Source: CALLVY01 sp937899855
Lineage (GTDB): Bacteria; Bacteroidota; Bacteroidia; Chitinophagales; Saprospiraceae
NCBI GenBank assembly: GCA_039820405.1
Contig: JBCBQC010000006.1
Coordinates: forward strand, 68,319 to 132,318
DNA: 64,000 nt
Reading direction: 5' to 3'
Every line of letters starts with the position of its first letter. Position 1 is the stretch's first letter. Of the stretch, positions 25,146 through 36,000 are shown one piece after another. The translations under genes and the position numbers were made by a program. Below the pieces are notes generated by a model. That model was not told the origin of the DNA. It worked only from the letters and a program-made list of their open reading frames with translations, and ran no database searches.

Positions 25146-27686
25146 TTACTCCTTTACGTCACTCTGGACATCTTTGGAGGAAGCGATGCTCAAGCCGTCT
25201 CCTTCCTTGTTGAGGATGGCCTCGAACACACTGCCTTCGGCGGGATTCTCACTGAGGATAAACTCGGCGAGTGGATCTTCGATGTACTTTTGGATGGCCC
25301 GGTGGAGGGGGCGTGCACCAAATTGAGGATCAAATCCTTTTTCCGCCACAAACTTTTTGGCTTCTTCGGACAGCACGAGCTTGTAGCCCATTCCGTCGAG
25401 GCGTTTGTGGAGGTCCTTGAGACTGATGTCGATGATTTCGAAGATGTTGTCCTGATCCAGGCTATTGAAGATCACCACATCGTCGATCCGATTGAGGAAT
25501 TCGGGCGAGAAGGTGCGCTTCAGGGCGTTGGAGATGACGCTCTTCGAGTAGTCGTCGGCCTTGTCCTGACGGGCCTGGGTGGCAAAACCAACCCCTTGGC
25601 CAAAGTCCTTGAGCTGACGGACCCCGATGTTGGAGGTCATGATGATCATCGTATTCTTAAAGTCGACCTTGCGACCCAGTCCATCGGTAAGCTGACCATC
25701 GTCCAGCACTTGCAGGAGGATATTGTACACGTCGGGGTGGGCTTTTTCGATCTCGTCGAGTAGGATGACCGAGTAGGGCTTACGCCGTACCTTTTCGGTC
25801 AGTTGTCCTCCTTCTTCGTAACCCACGTAGCCCGGAGGCGCTCCGATCAGTCGGCTGACCGAGAATTTTTCCATGTACTCACTCATGTCGATGCGGATCA
25901 GGGCATCGTCGGAGTCGAAGATGTAGCGGGCCAGGGCCTTGGCCAATTCGGTCTTACCGACCCCGGTGGGGCCGAGGAAGATAAAGGAGCCAATGGGCTT
26001 GCTGGGATCCTTGAGGCCGACGCGGTTGCGCTGGATGGCCTTGGTGATCTTGAGGATGGCCTCGTCCTGGCCGATGATGGCCCCTTTGAGGTCTTCACCC
26101 ATATTGACCAGCTTGTTGCTTTCGCTCTGGGCCACGCGATTGACGGGGATACCCGTCATCATGGAGACCACTTCGGCGATGTCCTCTTCGTGGACGGGGT
26201 AGCGCTTGGTTTTGGCTTCCTCCTCCCATTCGAGCTTGGCAAATTCGAGTTGGCGTACCAGTTTGGACTCATCGTCGCGCAGGTCGGCCGCCTTTTCGTA
26301 CTGCTGGTTTTTGACCGCTTGATTTTTCTTTTCCTTGAGTTCCTCGATCTTCTTCTCCAGATCTTCGATGTGCTTGGGAACGTGGATGTTCTTGAGGTGT
26401 ACCCGCGCACCCACTTCATCGAGCACGTCGATGGCCTTGTCGGGCAGGAAGCGGTCGCTGATGTAGCGGTCACTCAACTGTACACAGGCCTTGATGGCTT
26501 CGTCGGAGTAGTTGACGTTGTGAAACTCTTCGTATTTCGGTTTGATGTTTTCCAGAATGTGTACCGCTTCTTCGGGCGAGGGCGGATCGACGACGACTTT
26601 TTGGAAACGACGATCCAGGGCACCATCTTTTTCGATGTGCTGGCGGTATTCGTCGAGCGTCGAGGCACCGATGCACTGCAGTTCGCCACGAGCCAGGGCG
26701 GGTTTGAAGATATTCGAGGCATCCAGCGATCCGGTTGCCCCTCCGGCGCCGACGATGGTATGGATTTCGTCGATGAAGAGGATGACGTCGCGGGATTTTT
26801 CCAATTCATTCATGATGGCCTTCATCCGCTCTTCGAATTGGCCCCGGTATTTGGTGCCGGCCACCAGGGCGGCGAGGTCGAGCATGACGATGCGTTTGTT
26901 GAACAGCGTCCGCGACACTTTGCGTTGGATGATGCGCAGGGCCAGTCCTTCGACGATGGCCGTTTTACCCACGCCGGGTTCTCCGATCAGGATGGGGTTA
27001 TTCTTCTTCCGGCGGCTTAGGATTTGGGAGACCCGCTCAATTTCGTTTTCCCGACCGATGATGGGGTCGAGCTTATCTTCTTCGGCCAGCTTGGTGATGT
27101 CGCGACCGAAGTTGTCGAGTACGGGGGTCCGCGACTTGGAATTGCCCTTGCGCTGGTAGCGGGAGGCATCTTCCTCTTCGAAAGGCTCTTCGGATTCCGA
27201 GGGCGCTTGGTCGAAGATGTCGGGGTGAGAAAACTCCTGCTCCTGGCGGACGTACTCCAGCTCCGATTTGTAGATGTCGTAGCTGATGTCGTACTGGTGT
27301 AGAATGCGGGAGGCGAGATTGTCCTTGTGCTTGAGAATGGACAATACCAGGTGTTCGGGGCTGATCTCTTCGCTCTTGAGCATCTTGGCTTCCAGGAAGG
27401 TCACCTTGAGTACCTTCTCGGCGTGTTTGTTTAGGGGCAGGTTGCCGATGTTGAGAGCGGTAGAAGCGAGTTTATTGTTGCGTGCGATGGAATCCTCAAT
27501 TGTCTGCGATAGGTCGTTGGCATCCACCTCGAGGGAGCTCAACACGCGCACCGCCAAGCTGTTGGCGTCCTGCATTATTCCGAGGAGCAGGTGCTCCGTA
27601 CCGATGAAGTCGTGCCCCAAGCGGACGGCTTCTTCGCGGCTGCGGGAGATAATCTGCTTGACTTTTGGTGAGAATCTTCTGTTCAT
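25146..27686 (-). CDS. clpC: ClpC-type AAA+ unfoldase
   Basis: 846 residues from MNRRFSPKVKQII; the preceding in-frame extension to 27770 is not family-like. There is a double Clp-N domain (about 1-145) and a first AAA+ module with GEPGVGKTAIVEG and VILFIDEIHTIVG. A UVR-like middle segment (LEKKIEELKEKKNQAVKNQQYEKAADLRDDE) distinguishes ClpC from ClpB, which has a longer coiled coil. The second AAA+ module has LGPTGVGKTELAKALA and VILLDEIEKAHP. It unfolds substrates for ClpP and refolds or removes damaged proteins. No ctsR, mcsA or mcsB gene is next to it, unlike in Firmicutes. It has its own terminator-like hairpin. Confidence 0.95.
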   Translation of the reverse strand: MNRRFSPKVKQIISRSREEAVRLGHDFIGTEHLLLGIMQDANSLAVRVLSSLEVDANDLSQTIEDSIARNNKLASTALNIGNLPLNKHAEKVLKVTFLEAKMLKSEEISPEHLVLSILKHKDNLASRILHQYDISYDIYKSELEYVRQEQEFSHPDIFDQAPSESEEPFEEEDASRYQRKGNSKSRTPVLDNFGRDITKLAEEDKLDPIIGRENEIERVSQILSRRKKNNPILIGEPGVGKTAIVEGLALRIIQRKVSRTLFNKRIVMLDLAALVAGTKYRGQFEERMKAIMNELEKSRDVILFIDEIHTIVGAGGATGSLDASNIFKPALARGELQCIGASTLDEYRQHIEKDGALDRRFQKVVVDPPSPEEAVHILENIKPKYEEFHNVNYSDEAIKACVQLSDRYISDRFLPDKAIDVLDEVGARVHLKNIHVPKHIEDLEKKIEELKEKKNQAVKNQQYEKAADLRDDESKLVRQLEFAKLEWEEEAKTKRYPVHEEDIAEVVSMMTGIPVNRVAQSESNKLVNMGEDLKGAIIGQDEAILKITKAIQRNRVGLKDPSKPIGSFIFLGPTGVGKTELAKALARYIFDSDDALIRIDMSEYMEKFSVSRLIGAPPGYVGYEEGGQLTEKVRRKPYSVILLDEIEKAHPDVYNILLQVLDDGQLTDGLGRKVDFKNTMIIMTSNIGVRQLKDFGQGVGFATQARQDKADDYSKSVISNALKRTFSPEFLNRIDDVVIFNSLDQDNIFEIIDISLKDLHKRLDGMGYKLVLSEEAKKFVAEKGFDPQFGARPLHRAIQKYIEDPLAEFILSENPAEGSVFEAILNKEGDGLSIASSKDVQSDVKE

Positions 27687-28202
27687 GTAATGGTGAATTT
27701 CTTGATGGTTTGGTTCCAACCTCGAAGGTCGTGACGGCTGCGAAGTTGTGAAGGGAACCTTATGAAACAATAATAAGGCTAATATCTTAAGATTACAAGC
27801 CTTACAAAATCCAAATGTCTAAAAATGGTCTCCGTATATCTGAATGTTCCTGAAAAAATAATGCCATTAAAAAAATAATGTTTATTTGATGAAGGTTTTT
27901 AATATTTTATGGTCTCCAACTGCCACTTTTACCGAATTTTCTCCCTTGCTTTCTGCCGCCCTGTCCGGAGGCAAAGGTGGGACCTGCCAAATGGTCTGGC
28001 CATCGGGGAAGTCCGGTGGGGCTCGGCATTGGTCCGTCTGGGGAGGAAGGGGGTTGGAGTAAATTATTCCCGGTCGCTTGGTGCTTTATTGCATATTATG
28101 GTTACTTTTGTTGTGCGCAGATTGTCTGGGGACCCGAGGATCGCAACTCCCCCAGCCCCTGCCTAAAAAGTTGATTTTTTGGCTGAAAACAGTAGTGCCA
28201 GT
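27687..28202. other. 516-bp region between clpC and STAS gene
   Basis: No convincing gene. Near clpC, at 27775-27803, AAGGCT and AGCCTT flank an imperfect palindrome centred on ATCTTAAGAT, a possible operator. AT-rich sequence runs to about 27910. The promoter of the STAS gene is at 28078-28110. Confidence 0.45.
28078..28110 (+). promoter_or_regulatory. promoter of STAS gene
   Basis: TTG (28078-28080), 22 bp, TACTTTTG (28103-28110) fits the Bacteroidota promoter consensus. The leader to ATG 28203 is about 85 nt. Confidence 0.65.
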
Positions 28203-28586
28203 ATGAAATTCAGAGTTGAAAAAGCAGAACGGTATACCCTGCTCAAGTTGGAGGAGGAAACCCTCAATTCCTTTATTGCTCCGCAGTTGAAATCCGAGTT
28301 TGTAATCCTCCACAACGAGGGGGTGGCCAACCTCATCCTCGACCTGTCCGAGGTGAGCTTCGCGGACTCCTCCGGGCTGAGTGCCATCCTCACCGCCAAT
28401 CGCCTCTGGGACGCCGCGGGAACTTTTGTACTCACCGGTCTCGTTCACGACAATGTATCCAAACTGATGAAGATCACCCGGCTGGATAAGGTCTTTACCA
28501 TCATCCCCACCGAAGCCGAAGCCATCGACTACGTCCTCCTGTCCGAGATGGAGCGCGAAATCGGCGGGGAATCCGAAGATGCCTAA
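28203..28586 (+). CDS. STAS-domain anti-anti-sigma factor-like protein
   Basis: 127 residues from ATG 28203; a TTG at 28179 would add eight residues and is less likely. The whole protein is one STAS domain of the SpoIIAA/RsbV kind. NLILDLSEVSFADSSGLSAILTANRLW carries the Asp-Ser-Ser-Gly loop, with Ser56 or Ser57 as the site phosphorylated by the partner kinase in this family. LTGLVHDNVSKLMKITRLDKVFTI is the second typical helix. In Bacteroidota such proteins are common although a partner switch with a sigma factor is often not known. No kinase or phosphatase partner is adjacent. rnz follows 75 bp downstream and may share the transcript. Confidence 0.88.
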   Translation: MKFRVEKAERYTLLKLEEETLNSFIAPQLKSEFVILHNEGVANLILDLSEVSFADSSGLSAILTANRLWDAAGTFVLTGLVHDNVSKLMKITRLDKVFTIIPTEAEAIDYVLLSEMEREIGGESEDA

Positions 28587-28661
28587 ACTCCCCCGCTGGT
28601 ATTAGATACTAGTCGAGCAGCAGGTGGTAGCCCATATCTCGCCCTCACAACCTCTAACCAC

Positions 28662-29594
28662 ATGCGTTTTGAGCTCACCATCCTCGGCAGTAATTCCGCC
28701 ATCCCGGCCAACCATCGCTTCCCCAGCGCCCAGGTACTCAACGTGATGGATCGCCTCTATCTCATCGACTGCGGGGAGGGCACCCAAATGCGTATGACGG
28801 AATACCAAGTCCGCAGAAATCGCATCCACCAAATTTTTATTAGCCACCTCCACGGTGACCACGTCTACGGCCTGGTCGGCTTACTCACCACCATGAACCT
28901 CAATGGCCGCAAGGAAAAGATGCAGCTCTTCTCCCCGGCGGGGCTCCGTGAGTTTTTGGAATCCCAATTTTTTTATTCCCAAGTGGTTTTGGCCTACGAG
29001 CTGGAATTTCACGTCGTCGACGACCAACGGCACCAATTGCTCTTCGAAGACGGAGTGGTGGAGGTCTATTCCATTCCGCTGGAGCACCGCATCCCGAGCA
29101 CCGGCTTTTTGTTTCGCGAAAAACAGCGACAACGCAATATCCAACCCACCGCCATCACCGAATACGGGCTGAGCATTCCCCAAATTGAGGCGGTCAAACG
29201 CGGCGAAGCGGTGACCGTGGCCGATGGCCGCATCATCGCCAATGCGAGCATTACCTTGCCGCCCTACCGCTCCCGCAGCTACGCCTATTGCTCCGACACC
29301 TGCTACCTGCCCCAATTGCAGCACTTGCTGCGGGGCGTCGACCTGCTTTACCACGAGACGACTTTCCTGCACGATATGGTCGACCAGGCCGTAAAGACTA
29401 AGCACAGTACGGCCCTCCAGGCCGCCACCCTGGCTCGTGATGCGGGGGTGGGCCAGCTCCTGATGGGGCACTACAGCTCGCGCTACAAGGAATTGAGTCC
29501 GCTACTGGAAGAGGCCCGGAGCGTTTTTCCCAACTCCGTCCTGGGTCGGGAAGGGGGCCAATACTCGGTTGCACCAGAAAGAGAGGCGGTGTAG
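28662..29594 (+). CDS. rnz: ribonuclease Z
   Basis: 310 residues, the normal length of the short form. It belongs to the metallo-beta-lactamase fold and cuts the 3' trailer of tRNA precursors. SHLHGDHVYGL supplies zinc ligands His62, His64, Asp66 and His67. CSDTCY (the Asp ligand), LYHETTF and the late MGHYSSRY (His ligand) are at the expected places. LFREKQRQRNIQP belongs to the region before the flexible arm. The one tRNA in this window lacks an encoded CCA, consistent with a need for RNase Z processing. Confidence 0.95.
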   Translation: MRFELTILGSNSAIPANHRFPSAQVLNVMDRLYLIDCGEGTQMRMTEYQVRRNRIHQIFISHLHGDHVYGLVGLLTTMNLNGRKEKMQLFSPAGLREFLESQFFYSQVVLAYELEFHVVDDQRHQLLFEDGVVEVYSIPLEHRIPSTGFLFREKQRQRNIQPTAITEYGLSIPQIEAVKRGEAVTVADGRIIANASITLPPYRSRSYAYCSDTCYLPQLQHLLRGVDLLYHETTFLHDMVDQAVKTKHSTALQAATLARDAGVGQLLMGHYSSRYKELSPLLEEARSVFPNSVLGREGGQYSVAPEREAV

Positions 29595-30097
29595 GGCCAA
29601 AAAATGATCTACGGATTAGCTTTTTTTTCTTTGCATAGGCAATTGACTGCTAAGCTGCTAGACCCAACGTCGTTTTTTGTGACACAATAATTCTTACCTC
29701 AGCTCGCCCAAGGCTTTACTCCGCCCGGTTTTTTACCTATATTTGTTGTGGTTTTCGTACTGATTACCAGCCATTTACACCCCGCAACACCCTCTTTTAA
29801 CCTTGCCTGGCCAAGTGCTTTGCTGCCTCCACCCCGGCGCTCGGCTGTTTTGGGCCAAGGTTTCCCCACCGTTCCTCCCTTTGACAACTCGCACGCATTG
29901 TGACCATTTTTTTCCCTATTTGCCGTACGCACGGGGCTATATTTCCCGTTTTTGAGAGCAATCGGTAGCTTAACGAGGGAGAAAAATGAGCGTGTGGTTT
30001 CGCGCAATGGGGAATGGCGTTTTACCCAAGGATGTGACTACACAAAACGAACTTACAATTAACACGACCCAATTCATTGACCAATTCTTACCCTGCT
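29595..30097. other. 503-bp leader region of the giant surface protein gene
   Basis: No gene recognised. TATATTTG at 29738-29745 fits the -7 consensus but lacks a TTG at the right distance. If used it gives a leader of about 350 nt. A small ACGGG/CCCGT stem followed by TTTTT lies at 29931-29952. Confidence 0.4.
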
Positions 30098-33000
30098 ATG
30101 AGCTTACTTAGACAATTCGGTGTCCATCATTGTCTTTCCAAGCCTCCATTTATCGCCCCCACCCCGGAGCACATTCCATTGACCCGGCCGCGTTTTTGGT
30201 CCCAACTCGTTTGTTGGAGTCTCTTGCTGCTGGCCCTGCCGTCCTCGGCCATCAGTACGCCTACGATCCATCCCGAGCCTTCCGCCCACTTTGGGGAATC
30301 TTTTACGGGGCTGGGCATTTACGACTATCAATGGTACGCCCGTTGGCGTGCCAAGACCACCGCCAGCCCACTCGTTCTCCTCACCTCCGTCGGTGACTAC
30401 GTCTGGAAGGATTGTGATCAAGATGGCATTCAGGACCCCGGTGAGGCGGGCATCCCCAACGTTCCCATCACCCTGCGGGGTACGGATGTACTGGGCAATG
30501 CCGTCGACGAATTGACCTTCTCCGGACCCACCGGGAGCTACGCCTTCACCGACCTCCACCCCGGACTGTACACCCTCGAATTTGGGCTGCCCCCGGGCAT
30601 CAGCGGCGTAGCTTACACCAGCCTCACTCCCGGTGCCGATACCCTCGGTAGCGATGCCGATCCGCTGACCGGGCGCACCGCAGCGTTCCGAATTGAAAAC
30701 AACAAGTCGATCAGTATCCTCGACGCGGGCTTTATCGATATGGAAGCTCCCGTCTTGCTCGGCGTCCCCGCGGATACCACGGTTACCTGTGGCGCCATTC
30801 CCCTGGCCCCGAAGCGCTACGTCGATATTCTGGCTACCGATAATTGGGCCACTGACGTGACGATCACCTTTTCCGAAAGCAGTACCCAGGGTACCAATGG
30901 GCCCTGTAGTGCATACGAATACCTCATCATTCGCACCTGGTCGGCGGACGATGGCTGTGGCAATTCCTCCGCGGAAGTTCAGCTCATCACCGTAAAAGAC
31001 AGCGCCGAACCCACCTTTGGCCAAGTCCCGGCCGACATCACGGTCGATCCCGCTCGGGGCGAGCTCATTCCGCCCCCACCCAACCCGGCCCCCAGCGACA
31101 ATTGTGATCCCAACCCCCAGCTCCACCTGATCGAAAGCGATAGCCCGACTGGCGACTGTGGCTTGGTACGTACCCGCACCTGGACCGTCACCGATGCCTG
31201 TGGCAACCAGAATGCCATCAGCCAGCGCATTACCGTTCGGGGTACGGGAAACGGCGGAACCGCCCGTGCCAACGGCCCGCTTTGTACGGGGGACGAGCTC
31301 CGACTTTTTGCCGAGGGGGGATTGCTCTACCACTGGACGGGCCCCAATAATTTCAGTTCCGATCTCCAAAATCCCGTGCTTACGGCAGTGGGGGCCCAGC
31401 AAGCGGGTATTTATAGTGTCCTCATCGACGACGGTACCTGCAGCAGCACGATCGACGTAGCCGTGACGATCAGTCCGGCCCTCGTGGTGCTCCCGACGAT
31501 TGACCCGGCCAATTGCTCGGCTCCGGGGCGGATCGAGGTACTCGTGAGTGGGGGAACCGCCCCTTACACCTTTGATTGGCAGGACCTGCCCGGAACCGAC
31601 GACCCCGCCAATCGGACGGATTTGGTAGCGGGGAGTTACCCGCTCTTGGTGCGGGATGCGGGACAGTGCGAATGGGTGGAGACCCTGGTGGTGGTGGAGG
31701 ATTGTCCGTGTACGCCACCGGAGGTGACGGATTTGCTTAGTCGGGGATCGACTTGTGCGGAGGCCACGGGCTGGGCGGAAGTCCGCACGGCTGGAAATCC
31801 CGCCGATTACGTCTACGAATGGGTGCCCGACTTGGGAACGCCCAATGTCGCCAACAACCGGCGCGAGGCGCTCGTGGCGGGGGTGTATACGGTAAAGATT
31901 AGCGATCCCCTTGGGGTGGATTGTGCTACGGAGGTGAGTTTGGTGGTGGGCAATGTCGATGCTTCGATCGTGGAGGACCTGACGGTCAGTCCGGCCAGTT
32001 GTGCCCTGTCGAACGGCAGCGCCCGTCTGCAACCCGATTATTTTACCTACCGCTGGACTTTTGACGGTACGGCCGCCAGTACGCGCAACGATTTGGCGGC
32101 GGGTACCTACGAGGTGCTCGTTTTTGATCAAAGCGTACCGCCCTGTCCTAACGTCATTCTGGTTGAAATCCCGGAGGAAAACCTGCTTCAGCTCACGGCG
32201 CAGGTCAATCAAGTCCCCAGTTGCCAAATGGCCAATGGCTCGGTGACGATTGGGGTGCTGGGGGGCAGTGGCAACTATGCCTACAGCTGGGGAGCGGACG
32301 CCCGGCGCGATGATTTGGCCGCTGGCGTCTACACCGTCGAGGTGAGCGATTTGGATCGGGGCTGTGCGCGTAGGCTGACTTTTGCACTGCCCAGCGCCGT
32401 TCGGGGGGCCAGTATCGACGCCCCCACCGAACTGCTGGGCTCTTGTGCGGGCGTTCAGGACGTCCAGCTCGACTACGACATTAGCTTTGCCGCTGGTTTT
32501 GCCTTTCCGGCGGATACCTTTTTGGTAAATGCTACCGATACCTTGAACCCCGCCGCGCCCCTGGCGCCCGGAACCTACTGCTTGATCGTCGAGGATGCCA
32601 ATGGCTGTCTGGCGGGACAACACTGTTTTTCGGTGAGCGAACCGGCGCCCCTGGCCGTGGATCTGGCGATCGCCAACCAGGACTGTTTTCGGGCGGGGAG
32701 TATCCAACTTCAGGTAAGTGGGGGCGTAGGCCCCTACCGGTTCAATTGGTCGGACCTGACGGGGGGTGGGCAAAGCCCGGATCGTGATGATTTGTTGGCA
32801 GGGACTTACCGGGTTACGGTCCGCGATGCCAATGGCTGTCGGCAAACCCTTACGGACTTGGTGGTGGCCAATCAGTGTCCCACGGGCTGTATCGAACCCG
32901 TGATCCGCAACGTAGCCGTGGTGGAGGCGAGCTGTGGGGCAGCGGACGGGGTCATCCGTTTGGAGATGCAGGGCAATCCCAATCAATTCCACTACCGCTG

Positions 33001-36000
33001 GACGCCCGACCTGGGAATTGGTACGGCGGAACGTAAGAGCAACTTGCCCGCGGGGCAGTACGCGGTTGTGATCACCAATATCATCGACCCTTCCTGTTCG
33101 ATCCGCCGCGACTTCCTAGTGCAAAACGCGGATGGTCCGACGGTGGATATCCAAGTCACTCAGGCCGCTACCTGCCAGTTGGCGAACGGGGCCGCCACTT
33201 TACTGCCGATTGCTTTTGACTATCGGTGGTGCAATGGTAGTGATAAGTTTAGCGCTACGGATTTGCCCAGTGGGACCTGTTACGTGACGGTGACCGACCC
33301 CGTGACGGCTTGTAGCCAGGTGGTGGCGGTTGAAATCCCCGAAGGGAACCCGTTGCGGGTACAGCCCCAGGTTTTGCGGCAGCCGGACTGTGGTCAGGCC
33401 AATGGCCGGATTGAATTACTCGTATCTGGGGGGAGTGGGGCTTACGCGCTGTTTTGGAGCGACGGTGGGGTGGGGGCTTTGCGGGACAACCTGGCGGCGG
33501 GTCAGTATGGCATAACGGTGACCGACCCCGGTGGGGGCGATTGCCAGATCGAACAAAGCGTGGTGCTGACCGATGCCCAGAGCGCTGCGGTACGGCTGCG
33601 TCTGGATACGGCGGTGCCTCTGGTCTTGGACTGTGCAGCGGGGCGGGATGGAAAAATTGACTTTACCGTTGATTACCCACCGACCTTTGCCTTTCCAGCG
33701 GATACCATCATCAGCGATGGGAACGGGACTTATACCAATGGGGAATTGCCCGCTGGGAATTACTGTCTCCTCATTCGGGATGCGGCGGCTTGTGTGGCGG
33801 CGGAGGCCTGCTTTGCGATTGAGGAACCCGAGCCGATGCTCCTCGTGGCGACGGTACGTCCGGTCACCTGTAACGATCCGGGTTCGATTGCGGTGCGTGT
33901 GGAAGGGGGAAGGGGGAATTACCAATACGACTGGGCCCATTTACCGGGCAACGCCAACGCCAGCATACTGTCCTCATTAGCGGCTGGTGTGTACCAGCTC
34001 ACGGTAACGGACGACCGGGGCTGTGCGGCCTACGCCCGGGACCTGATCGTGGTGGATGACTGTCTGGCTTGCCCCAACAGCGCGACCCTCCGACGGGTCA
34101 TTCCTACCAACAGTTCCCAAACCGATTGCATCCAACTGGAAGCTTGTTTTACCCGTAACCTGACCAATATTGTCCTCAGCGATGCGGACCGCAATGGGCA
34201 GTCGCCGCTGGGAAGCTGGACCCTGGCTAGCAGTGGCTGTTTGGATTACCACGCCGGGGCGACCCCCGGGGCGGACACCATCTGCGTGATTGCCCAGTAC
34301 GGAAATTTGCTCGATACCACCTGTATGATCTACGCGGTGTTTGATCCACCGACCGTGCCGGCTCTTACCGACACCCTGTACCTGGATACCCCGGAGCAGA
34401 CCGGTGTCGATACCTGTCTGAGTTTGCTGGAGCTGGGCGGCGTCTTTACGGATGCGCGCATCCTCGAAGCACCCCGCAACGCGACGGGGAGCCTGGAGCT
34501 GACCGCTGCCTGTCTGCGTTACGAACCCAATGCGGGGGTCCTGGGCCCCGGTGTCGATACCATGCTAGTGGAGGTATGCAACGCGGCGATTCCACTTTGC
34601 GATACGACGGTGGTGGTGGTCAGCGTCAGTTTGGGATTGCAGTGTACGCCCTTTTTTGCGGGGCCCGATACCCTGGATTTATTTGCCGACGACTGCGACG
34701 GGGAGGCGCTCTTTTGCCTGGATAGCATTCCTCCCTTCGCCACCCAATTTTACAGCATCGAAGTCGATCAGCAGCCTTTGGCCCCCCCCTTTGTGGGCTG
34801 TAACCCGGATACGCTGATCGAGTACGACCTGGATCGGGTGCTGCGGCTGGCACCCCTGGGGCCTTACGAATTGGTAGAGTGGGTGGTGAATGCGGATACT
34901 TTTCGCTTGGCTACTTTCCCCAGCTTTGCCGTGCTCCTCGACTCGATGAACGTTTGGGATCCCCTCGGCAACTGGGAGCGGCTGGGCGATCGCATCGTGG
35001 GGGGCAATCTGGCCAACCAATACGGTGATTTGAACGTGGAGAGCCCGCAGGTGAGCATTGGTGATCCCATTCCGCTCGATTTGTTGATCGCGGCGCAGGG
35101 AACGCAAATTGCGGTGGATACGGGTTTTCACCAGTTGGTGCTGACCCTGGATTCGACCGGCTGTTCGGATACCCTGTGGTTGGACGTGGCTTGCGATCTT
35201 TGCCCGGATTATTACGCCGGGCCGGACAGCTTGCTAGCGGACAGTTGTGCGGGGACGGCACCGCTTTGTCTGGACGTCGAGCTGGTCAATCTGCCGCAGT
35301 TTACGATCGAGGACAATGGGGCCTTGTTTACGGGAGATTTTCGCCCCTGCGCCATCGACACCAGCTTTCAGTACGTGGTCTTTCCCCTGGCCATCCCGGG
35401 GATTTACGAGCTGGTCTCTTGGGAGGTCAACGGTACCAATTTTACGCTGCCACTCTTTACTACGGTGGCCCAACTGGCCGATTCGATGCGGGTCTGGGAT
35501 CCGGCGGGCAATTGGCAATTGCTGGGCCTGGTGATTGTGGGGGGCAATCCCGGCAGCAGCTACGGCGCCCTGGAGGTGGCCAGCTCCGGCAATGCGCCCT
35601 TCAACATCGAATTGCAGCTCATCAACGATGCGGTCGCCATTTTGCTCTCCCCCGGTGAGCACGACATCCGGGTGACGGACAACCGCAGCATTTGCGTCGA
35701 CGAATTTAGCGTGACGGTGACCTGCGATTCGCTGGTATTGCCGCCCCCGCCGCTCGATACCTTGCTGCGCGTTTTTGAAGGTGAAACCGATACCCTTTGT
35801 CTAGAGGACTTGCCGGTCATTGATAGCTTCCGCAACCTTTGCCCGGACGACAGCGATGGCAACGTCAGCGTCGAGGTGATTTTGGGAACGAACTGTATTG
35901 CCTACTCGGGGCTGGAATTGGGCCTGGATACTTTCTGTCTGGAAGTGTGTGAGGGCTTGCTTTGCGATACGGTCAATTGGGTAATTGAAACCCTGCCGCT

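Noticed and set aside
27909..28174. Short open frames between clpC and the STAS gene
   Set aside because: They overlap the STAS promoter, lack start context and show no family resemblance.
29699..30007. Open frame of 102 codons on the minus strand before the giant adhesin
   Set aside because: Low-complexity basic sequence without conserved pattern; overlaps the likely promoter region of the adhesin gene.
30104..32992. Very long open frame antisense to the giant adhesin gene
   Set aside because: It mirrors the codon pattern of the sense gene, a common effect in GC-rich repeat genes. The product lacks any family feature; a similar shadow lies opposite the DUF1800 gene (9302-10861).
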